The notes beneath the pieces were generated by a model. That model saw only the letters and a list, made by a program, of their open reading frames with translations. It searched no databases and was not told where the DNA came from. 64,000 bases of DNA from Amblyomma americanum (lineage: Eukaryota > Arthropoda > Arachnida > Ixodida > Ixodidae), in NCBI RefSeq assembly GCF_052857255.1, contig NC_135505.1, forward strand, positions 49,165,507-49,229,506. The letters run 5' to 3'. Positions 9,395 through 17,290 of this stretch are shown one piece after another. Numbering within the stretch: the first letter of the stretch is position 1; each line of letters starts with the position of its first letter. Made by a program: the position numbers and the translations under genes.

Positions 9395-10647
9395 TGCCAC
9401 ATTGCTGACTAGTGTTCCTGTATATGCTCCCGCAGGGAGCAGAGTGGCGCGAAGGTCCGCCATCATGTTCCAATCTGTGCGGGAAAGCCACAGCTCGTGC
9501 GTACAGGGGCTGCGTTCATGGGCTCGCTGTGTAGAGTGCTTGGGCTTGTTTTTTATTTTCGCTCAAATTGCACTCGATCGCAAATTTTTAAACGTAACGC
9601 CAAAAACTAATCCATAATTTGAACGGGTGTGCATACAGCATGAAAAAAAATCACAGATTAACAACAAATTGTACTCGTGACAATTTCATGAAAAATACTA
9701 GAAACGGCCTGCTAGTTTTTTTCTTCTTTTTCTGAAAAAAAAAAGTTTCAGATACACAAACAGTGCTGTTGCGGACGGGACAGCGTCTGTGCCGTCCTGT
9801 CTTTCTCTGTTCGCGTATTAAGAAAAAAAAAAGAGTATTGCGATGAATTACTTTTTTCAAAAACTAGCACCGCCGCATGTTCTGTGCGAGTTATGCAAGG
9901 AAAATATAAAAACGCATTTCCCTAGAACCACATTAAAATGATTCTGCAGCTTGTTACAGGCAAGCAGACTAAAGCAACACCAATGTTTTGAACAGGCGAG
10001 TCTTACCTAACAAAAAAATTTCAAACTCAATTGCTTGCAAAAAACATTTTACAAAATGTGCCCCGTTGCTAAATGCAGTGAAATGACGAATCTTTAATGG
10101 AATTTGAAAGTACTATTTCTCGTTGATATTATTATAGCTTACATAATTTTTATTAAGCATTATCTTTTCATCTGTGTTATTAAGTCATGTTTCGTCGCAC
10201 TTAACACAGCCTATTCTCAAAAGTCACTTCAATCGCCGACGCACTTCAGCCTCTGAACTTCCAAACGGCAGTTCGTAAAACGCTTTGCCGTTTCCAGGGC
10301 GGTTGCTGCAGCAGAACCCCAAACCTAACGCCACAGGTGTGCACGGAATGTGTGAAATGTAGCCGACAGCGTGGGCTCACGCGAGGCGTCGAGCTGACGA
10401 GGGGTTGCTCGGCACAGCTCCTGTGAAGTCAGCTTCCGCGCAAAAAGCTGAACACCTGACGTCACGAAAATCATGTGACTGCCTCTCGGCGAATGGCGTT
10501 CGGAGCGGCGAGGGAAAACAGACGCGCAACTCTGTTCCCTGCGAGAGCATTTACAGGAACACTACTGCTGACTAGCGCGGCGGTTCGGCAAGCGGCGCCC
10601 CAGTAAACGGCTGTGTTTGCCGCTTCTTGCTACGTTTGTCGATGACA
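9395..10647 (+). repeat. Gypsy-1 3' LTR, split by a hAT-type element
   Basis: The LTR start TGCCACATTGCTGAC (9395-9409) and the LTR end (10573-10647, containing CCCCAGTAAACGGCTGTGTT and ending TGACA) are separated by the 1155-bp insertion at 9410-10564 and one copy of its target duplication. Without the insertion this LTR is only about 90 bp, lacking about 72 bp that the 5' LTR has. Confidence 0.85.
9410..10564. mobile_element. Non-autonomous hAT-type DNA transposon in the Gypsy-1 LTR
   Basis: Ends are inverted repeats of 42 bp with 38 matches. The left (9410-9451) begins TAGTGTTCCTGTATATGCTC and the right (10523-10564) is its reverse complement, beginning TAGTGTTCCTGTAAATGCTC. Flanks are TTGCTGAC (9402-9409) and CTGCTGAC (10565-10572), an 8-bp target duplication with one mismatch. 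An 8-bp duplication plus a YARNG start (TAGTG) fits the hAT superfamily. The interior is AT-rich with no transposase-like frame, so it would depend on a transposase supplied elsewhere. This class assignment is inference from ends only; P elements also make 8-bp duplications. Confidence 0.8.
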
Positions 10648-10652
10648 ATATG

Positions 10653-11593
10653 TAATGAATAAAGCTAGTAGGAATGCAGCTGTCATGAAAAATAGGGCAC
10701 TGTGGAATTACAATAGGTATGAAGTGGTAAGAGGGATCTGGAAAGCGGCGAAGGTTCCTAGCCTGACTTTCGGTAATGCGGTCTTGTGCATGAGATCAGA
10801 TGTTCAAGCAAGGTTAGAAATCAAACGACGCGGCGTAGGGAGGCTAGCTTTCGGAGCACATGGCAATACCCCTAATCAGGACGTACAGGGTGATATGGGA
10901 AGGGCGTCGTTCGAGAGCAGAGAAGCTAGCAGTAAGATAGCATTTGAGGCGTGATTGATAAAAATTGGGGCAAAGCAGTGGGCTTGGAAAGTTTTCAGAT
11001 ACCTGTACATAAGGAATGTTGACACGAAATGGAGAAAGCGAACTAGAAATTGACAAGCAAATATCTGGATAGCAGTAGGGGGACAAATCAGCAATTAACG
11101 GTTAAGGAAAGCGCTAAAGAAACATAGAGAGCTGTGTGGAAAACAGGGATGCTGACGAAATCGGCACTGGGAACATACAGAATATTTAAGCAGGAAATTT
11201 CTAAATAAAATATCTATGATAACTGTAGGGGAAGCCCTGTGTTGTTTCAGGCCAGGACGGGAGTTTTGCGGACTTATATACAGTTTTGCGGAGATATAGA
11301 GTAATGTACAACGAGATAGATACGTTGGGCGTTGCGTGCGGAGAGGAGGCGGAAACGGCTGAACACTTGATACTTTTCTGCAAAGGGCCTAACCCTACAG
11401 TGGAAAACAGCAATGCTGATTTATCCGAGGCATTGGGGTTTAAGGACAGTGAAGGGAAAGTAGATTTTAAGCGGGTAGAAGCAACCAAGCGAAGGTTATC
11501 TGATTGGTGGCTAAAATCAAGTCAAGAGCAAAAGTTCAAAGTCATGACCAGGTGGCTTCAGCCACCGTCCGATTAAAAGGGTTCAGCCTTATA
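10653..11593 (+). mobile_element. LINE-A copy 1, 3' half (ORF2 C-terminus)
   Basis: Resumes LINE-A after Gypsy-1. The frame at 10655-10954 reads NAAVMKNRALWNYNRYEVV, then [15 protein letters not shown]. The frame from 11286 has the C-terminal Cys/His-type block GVACGEEAETAEHLILFC and ends in [11 protein letters not shown]. The region between (10955-11285) is frameshifted. The end GATTAAAAGGGTTCAGCCTTATA passes directly into the CATC microsatellite, which looks like the 3' tail of this LINE family because copy 2 ends the same way. Confidence 0.8.
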
Positions 11594-11944
11594 CATCCAT
11601 CCATCCATCCATCCATCCATCCATCCATCCATCCATCCATCCATCCATCCATCCATCCATCCATCCATCCATCCATCCATCCATCCATCCATCCATCCAT
11701 CCATCCATCCATCCATCCATCCATCTATCCATCCATCCATTCATCCGTCCACCCACCCGTCCGTCCGTCCGTGCGTGCATCCATCCATCCATCCATCCAT
11801 CCATCCATCCATCCATCCATCCATCCATCCATCCATCCATCCATCCATCCATCCATCCATCCATCCGTCCGTCCGTCCGTCCGTCCGTCCGTCCGTCCGT
11901 CCGTCCGTCCGTCCGTCCGTCCGTCCGTCCGTCCATCCATCCAT

Positions 11945-11975
<31 letters not shown>

Positions 11976-12244
11976 CCCATCCGTCCGTCCGTCCGTGCAT
12001 CCATCCATCCATCCATCCATCCATCCATCCATCCATCCATCCATCCATCCATCCATCCATCCATCCATCCATCCATCCATCCATCCATCCATCCATCCAT
12101 CCATCCATCCATCCATCCATCCATCCATCCATCCATCCATCCATCCATCCATCCATCCATCCATCCATCCATCCATCCATCCATCCATCCATCCATCCAT
12201 CCATCCATCCATCCATCCATCCATCCATCCATCCATCCATCCAT
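11594..12244. repeat. (CATC)n microsatellite, LINE-A tail
   Basis: About 650 bp of nearly pure CATC/TCCA tetranucleotide, with blocks of the TCCG variant (about 11865-11935 and smaller ones near 11755 and 11985) and a few single changes. Long open frames (SIHP and MDGW repeats) exist on both strands only because a 12-bp period avoids stops; they are not genes. Confidence 0.95.
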
Positions 12245-12264
12245 AAGAGCGAAGAGATGCCGGG

Positions 12265-13250
12265 ATAATAAAACAAATGGCATTCTGGGGGTAGAACAGG
12301 TATGAAGTACTGAGAGGTATTTGGAAAGCAATTATGGTGTCGGGGCTTACTTTTGGGAATGCGGTTCTGTGCTTAATACCGGAAGTTCAGTCGTGATTAG
12401 AAGTAAATCAGAGAGTGGTCGGAAGATTACACTAGGTGCCCACGGGAACACAACAAACGAGGCAGTACACGGGAATATGGGCTGGGCATCCTTGGAAGCA
12501 CGGGAAGCTCAGAGTAAAATACTATACGAAGGACGCCCCAGGAGACTGGACGATAACAGGTGGGCAGCTAAGGTATTTACCTATACAGAAAGAGCGTTGA
12601 CCCAAAATGGCGGAAAAAGAATACGAAGCTAACCGCTAAGTGTGCCAGACACGAGGCGGGAGAAAGACAGAGCATTAAACGACAGGTTAAAAACGCGGGA
12701 AGTGAAAATTGGATTAATTCAATGAAAAAAAGCATAGTGTAGAACTATATCGATGCTGGAAACAGCAGATCACGAAGGAAGCACTTTATGATAATTCAAG
12801 AGGCAGTGCCCTACTCATTGAAGCCAGGTCAGATGTCTTAGAACGCGTTGCTATAAAAACGAATTTAACGAAGACGATGACGCATGTGCTGTGCGTGGTA
12901 AATCTATAGAAACAATAGAACACCTCATACTAAAATGGGATGGTATCCATCCCGCACTTCGATGCTGGCACATTCACTCTTCCTGAACCCCTAGAGTTTA
13001 GAGATAACAATATACATGTAAATAAATCGGCGGTGGAAATCAACAAAAAGTGTTTGGAAGATTGGTGGCTCAAATGCAGAGAGGTGACATGACGTTAAAG
13101 GTGTAGGAGGACGTCTTTAATGAAAATGGAGAATTTTATTTATTTACAACAGAGTTAAACAAAAATAAAAGAAAAAAGCTAAGCATAGTGGCAACTGCCA
13201 TCTCCCTGCTTCAAAGGGACGCTCCACCCTTCCATCCATCCATCCATCCT
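12265..13250 (+). mobile_element. LINE-A copy 2, 5'-truncated
   Basis: Starts directly beside the microsatellite with sequence parallel to copy 1 (GGTATGAAGTACTGAGAGGTA against GGTATGAAGTGGTAAGAGGGA), followed by 'TFGNAVLC'-type sequence. It continues through a decayed C-terminal block (near 12890-12920, 'ETIEHLIL') to 'LEDWW', and ends with its own short tail CCATCCATCCATCCATCC (about 13230-13248). Multiple stops. Truncation exactly at the CATC tract suggests insertion into, or recombination within, the tail of copy 1. Confidence 0.8.
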
Positions 13251-13689
13251 AGCGACAACCGCTTGGCAACGCAGAGCGGTCGTAAGAGCAACCCGAGATA
13301 GTGATAACCCATTTAGGGCCAAGCGCTACGACATATTTTGAAAGCCTTTTTTCTTGCGGAGTCTATTGTTGACTCATCATCACGATTTTTGTGAAAAACC
13401 TCTTACAAGGCAGTAATTAGCGTCAAGGCTGGTGCATTTTCGGCTGGGCAATATGTACTATACAGAAAGCTTAAGTTACCAATAAAAAACCCCAAATAAC
13501 ACTCTTGTACCGAGCAGCCATCGCTGCGGTTTTTAGGCTGCCTTTTCCTTGTGTTGCGATGGAAACTTATGATGTCACGCAGAACCCGTCCGCGTTTACC
13601 GAGAACGCCATAATTTGATTTTAATGGCTGCAGCAGGTGCAGTCTCTTTCCCGGGAAATTAGCTTTCAGTCATAATATTGGCGCAAAGC
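13251..13689. other. No recognisable gene
   Basis: Between LINE-A copy 2 and the Gypsy-2 remnant. No motif, repeat or frame could be supported. Confidence 0.5.
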
Positions 13690-15420
13690 TTTGCATTGTT
13701 CGTTTACGATCAAGGCGGCCGGCATAAGCATTCATCTGTTCCCACCACATGACATCAGGTGGAGGTGCTGCATTTTCTACCCATCACCCTTCCGAAGAAG
13801 GAGCGTGCCGAACAGACAGCCCCTCAGTTTTTGTGGAACCCTGGTTGCCGCCAATCTATCTTCCAAGGAATACTTCATAAAAATATTGAAGAATGGCTGG
13901 ACCTGTTCGACTGTGTAGCAATGTTCAGCATGTGGAATGAATGATTGAAGTTGGGGAATGTTATTTCGCACTTGAAGAACCTGCACGAAAATATGGAAAT
14001 CATGAATCTTCTGTTCAGGCTTCTAACGCATTAGACTGGAAGGTTTTGGAGGCTGTTACGAGCATTTCCCAAAAAGAAAGAGGCAAGTCGCTCCTCCAGC
14101 CAAGTATTCGGCTGCCAAAACACTCTGTCCTTGCTTCTCTCGAAGAGATGCGATGCCTTTTCTGCGCCGCGACACGACACAGTGGAAGCGTAGAAAATGA
14201 ACTTTCTAATTCGGGATGTCAGCGAGAAAATTTTTACGGGTCTTCACTGCAGCTGCCGGAACTCTCCCAAAATTCACCGGAGAGGTATGTAAGCTAGAGA
14301 AGGCCATGGACACCCGGATCCAGTTGTAAGACCGACCGCTTAAAGTGATCTCTTTCGGCAATCCAGACTGATGATACACCTACCAGCGCGGATAACCTGC
14401 GGAATCTTATCCGCGAGATTGCTCGGGAACAGCTGAGCATACTCCTACCGTCTTCGCACCAGCCCCAGACAGCCGCTCAGAGACATCTTCCGCGAAAATA
14501 TCCAGGATGCGCTTGGCTCCCTGTCATCACAGTTAGCAAAAGAAGTTCGAACCATAACTTAAAAGCTGCACTACGCTGTACTCATTCCCTACACGACACC
14601 CTAGGCCCCTTTACATGTGAACTGCCAGTGCTAGACCGCCACTGCCTAGCGTCCACGCGCACAGCGTACTATTGACGCTTCAGCTCCAAGAAGGACGACG
14701 CTTGGATAACTCGCGACAATCGTCCGCTGCGTCTTCCCTACGGTGAAGCGGCCCGCATCCTCCCGCAATTCGCATACGGAAGAATGAGACTCCGAGGTTT
14801 CTCATACGATGCGCCGCAACCACAACTCGGCCAGCAACCTCGTCACGTAGAATACCTGCGTGACACCGACTGCACGAAGAGCCGCTCATTGAGGTTTCTG
14901 GCACTGTCATTGGCACGTTTTGCGCCGCCACACCGCATCTACGCAGCGGCTGCGGCGGCCGTGGAAATAGGTGGGTTTGCTTCACCGTGGAACCCCGGAA
15001 ATCTTCCACCGACGGCCACTCATAACAACGTCGCCTCCGTTACGAGGACGCTGGACATGGAGATAAACTGCGCAGCGACGGAGCGCAATTCTCAGGTGAT
15101 GACGCTAGCGATAAAAGCTCCGCCGATACTACCGAGGAATAATTCACACCTGTAGCCGCGGCACAAACCCGAGGCAGAAGTGCAATTCGAACGCAAGAAC
15201 CGCCGACCTTGAAGTGACATTCAATGGCCGCAGGGTTACCGCCTTGTCCTTACACAGGAGCAAACTAATCCGGCGTGAGCGTAGCCTTTGCCGCCCAATT
15301 GAAGAAATTTATGACGCCTTCAGACGGCCCGAATATACACACCGCTGGAGGACAACTTTGTTGAGCCATCAGGTCGGTGCGCTGCACGAGTGACAGTCAA
15401 CGAGGCATACCTACCCCGTG
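13690..15420 (+). pseudogene. Gypsy-2: decayed gag-protease remnant
   Basis: Plus-strand pieces match the gag plan of Gypsy-1. IEEWLDLFDCVAMFSMWNE (about 13885-13940) is the counterpart of DVEDWFATFDRVSPFNQWD. Decayed blocks follow for 'lgnvi.hl....', 'EEMRCLF' (about 14143-14165), and a linker 'NLIREIAREQLSILLPSS' (about 14400-14455). The stretch near 14693-14735 (SSKKDDAWITRDNRPL) corresponds to the region before the zinc knuckle. Around 15200-15360 there is a protease-like remnant (VTFNGRRVTALS, then 'NIHTAGG'), with the DTG lost. There are many stops and frameshifts. No LTRs, reverse transcriptase or integrase were found nearby. Dead. Confidence 0.65.
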
Positions 15421-15889
15421 ACGGTCGTAATCCTTCGTTAAGTAAGGGTTTACGCGGACCACGGGCAATCAGATTTGTACAACGACGTGCAGTCAGCTAA
15501 ATTAGATACTTCAGAGGTATAGGAAATGCACTATCCTAAGTGCTTACGCGCCAATTTCGCAAATTTGGCCCATTGTGAAACCACGTTTCTGGAAAATCTC
15601 GTCAGGCTACGGGTTTTGACACTGGGATGTTACATTAACACTTAGTGTATTGCCGGTAAATTCGTCATTGCTTGCACGTAAACAACATCACATCCCTCTG
15701 CCTTACCTCGAGTGCCTTGGACAATCCGTTCACAATGAACGAGTTGCCGACTGCCTTTGTAGAATTGCGGAGGAGATGCGCTATGGGTATCCGATATTTC
15801 GATTCTACCAGAACAATGAATACGGGCCTGCTAAATTTGCTCGAAAAGCTTTGAAGCGGTAAACATTTCTTGAGTCTGGTTGACAGCGT
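15421..15889. other. No recognisable gene
   Basis: A 70-codon frame at 15650-15862 (ending RKALKR) has no recognisable motif. It could be part of the 5' flank of the following LINE. Confidence 0.4.
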
Positions 15890-16076
15890 GAGTGGTGCCT
15901 GTTTTGAAATCTGAGAAAGATGCAGCGGGTTGTTCCTCGTACAGTCCGGAGTGGCTTACGTCGTGCGGCCACAAGTTAATGAAAAAACCGATTTACAACG
16001 AGCTGTTCTGCTGGGAGGAATTGAAACGTTTCTTAAATTATGTAAGACCCGGTTCCGTTCGTGTACCAGCTCGCAG

Positions 16077-16370
16077 AGAGGGCACGGCACTTGGCTGTCA
16101 AGCAACATGTCTAAGCCTCCGCTACTGCTTTTGCAGATTCTGCCGTGGATTTTCACCGCTACAACAACCAGCAACGATCAACGACTGGCCTTCTTCCGAG
16201 TGCCTCGTGACAATGATACCGTGGAAAGCCTGATCTTCGATTACCGTACGCCTTCTGTGACGTCATCACTCGACGCTGTACATAAGGAGCACCGCAGCGA
16301 CCACTGCTTCAGAGGGCACGGCACTTGGCTGTCAAGCAACATGTCTAAGCCTCCGCTACTGCTTTTGCAG
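16077..16370 (+). repeat. Exact 60-bp direct duplication in the LINE-2A leader
   Basis: Copies at 16077-16136 and 16311-16370 are identical over 60 bases, beginning AGAGGGCACGGCACTTGGCT and ending GCTACTGCTTTTGCAG. Each contains an in-frame ATG (16107 and 16341) opening MSKPPLLLLQ. The spacing is 234 bp, a multiple of 3, so both ATGs share the ORF1 frame. Confidence 0.95.
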
Positions 16371-17288
16371 GCAAGTGTTCCGAGCAATACTATTGCTTAT
16401 TCTAGTGACAATCGCTTCTTGATAGTCTTGCCGTGCCCTCGCAAGTGTTGTGAAATTTTGTACGACTGCTGGTCAATGCTTCTTTTATTGCTTATGTCGG
16501 GTGACGTTGAACAGAATCCCGGGCCAAAAGTAACTGAGAAGTTGGAAGAAATTCTTGAGAACCAAGCTGCGTTCGCGCGTAAGATGGATGACATCAAAAG
16601 TGAAATTGCTGCAGTAAGCGCAAAAACCGACAACTTACAGGGCCTTCTTGATGCATTTGACGCGATGAATAACAGGATTTGTAAGTTGGAAGAAACAGTC
16701 CAACAGCAGGCTGCAAAGCTTATCGATTATGAGAACCGAAGCCGACGTAACAATTTACTAGTATTTGGCGTCACTGAAACTGAGACAGACACTGTAACGG
16801 AAACAGAATCAAAACTGAAGGAACTTGTTGTAGAGAATATATTTCGGAAAACTATGGGCGTGCAGGTTGACACAGTGGAGCGAATTCATCGCCTTGGTAA
16901 AGCCCAACCACAGAAATGTAGGCCAATTATTCTTAAATTCTACGATTCCAGAGAAAAGGAGAGTCTCCTGAAGAAAGGCACCAAGCTGAAAGGGACTTCT
17001 TGGCGTATTGGCCCTGACTATGCCAAAGAAACTGTAGAAGTACGCCGAAAACTATGGAACAGTGCGGCAGCAGACAGGGCTAAGAAGGCAATGGTCTTCC
17101 TTATCCATGATAAACTTCGCGTAAACAACCAAACCTATATCTGGGATCACAGCCGAAACGAACGCTGTCTAGGGCTGATAATTTCAAACAGCACCAGTCA
17201 GATGAGCCAGGCTGCCCAGAAGACCTTGATTCCTCAATCAAGAGTGCGACGTCGGACACGTCATCGCAGATATAGCTACGCCTTTTAA
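16341..17288 (+). CDS. LINE-2A ORF1: 2A leader plus coiled-coil RNA-binding protein
   Basis: The frame is open from 15930. I place the start at ATG 16341 (second copy of the duplicated leader), giving 315 residues; ATG 16107 is an alternative in the same frame. Residues 1-61 are a hydrophobic leader ending CWSMLLLLLMSGDVEQNPGP. The DVEQNPG/P part (16503-16526) matches the 2A ribosome-skipping consensus D-V/I-E-x-N-P-G-P, so a separate 254-residue protein starting with Pro is expected. That product has a long heptad-rich coiled coil (KLEEILENQAAF through KLEETVQQQAAKLIDYENR). It is followed by the 'RRNNLLVFGV' strand and an RRM-like/C-terminal region (RIHRLG, RPIILKFYDSREK, SWRIGPDYAKETVEVRR) as in LINE ORF1 nucleic-acid chaperones. 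It ends at TAA 17286-17288. Confidence 0.85.
   Translation: MSKPPLLLLQASVPSNTIAYSSDNRFLIVLPCPRKCCEILYDCWSMLLLLLMSGDVEQNPGPKVTEKLEEILENQAAFARKMDDIKSEIAAVSAKTDNLQGLLDAFDAMNNRICKLEETVQQQAAKLIDYENRSRRNNLLVFGVTETETDTVTETESKLKELVVENIFRKTMGVQVDTVERIHRLGKAQPQKCRPIILKFYDSREKESLLKKGTKLKGTSWRIGPDYAKETVEVRRKLWNSAAADRAKKAMVFLIHDKLRVNNQTYIWDHSRNERCLGLIISNSTSQMSQAAQKTLIPQSRVRRRTRHRRYSYAF
16467..16526 (+). other. 2A-like co-translational cleavage site
   Basis: The codons read CWSMLLLLLMSGDVEQNPGP. All invariant 2A positions (D, E, N, P, G, P) are present. The skip point lies between Gly (16521-16523) and Pro (16524-16526). 2A-like peptides are known in trypanosome L1Tc and in CR1-type LINEs of some marine invertebrates (established). 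Activity here is untested. Confidence 0.85.
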
Positions 17289-17290
17289 GT

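Larger units (their letters stand above)
4236..10647 (+). mobile_element. Gypsy-1: Ty3/gypsy LTR retrotransposon, degenerate, inserted in LINE-A
   Basis: The order is LTR, primer-binding site, gag, protease, reverse transcriptase, RNase H, integrase, polypurine tract, LTR, which is the Ty3/gypsy (Metaviridae) order. LTRs start TGCCAC and end TGGCA or TGACA. The flanks AAATG (4231-4235) and ATATG (10648-10652) are a probable 5-bp target duplication with one mismatch. Internal length without the hAT insertion is about 5 kb. All coding domains are broken by stops or frameshifts, so it is dead. The two LTRs differ in length (162 bp against about 90 bp once the hAT element and its target duplication are removed). 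Confidence 0.9.

Noticed and set aside
11504..12331. Long frames of repeated SIHP and MDGW residues on both strands
   Set aside because: Products of the CATC microsatellite, whose 12-bp period cannot make a stop; no gene.
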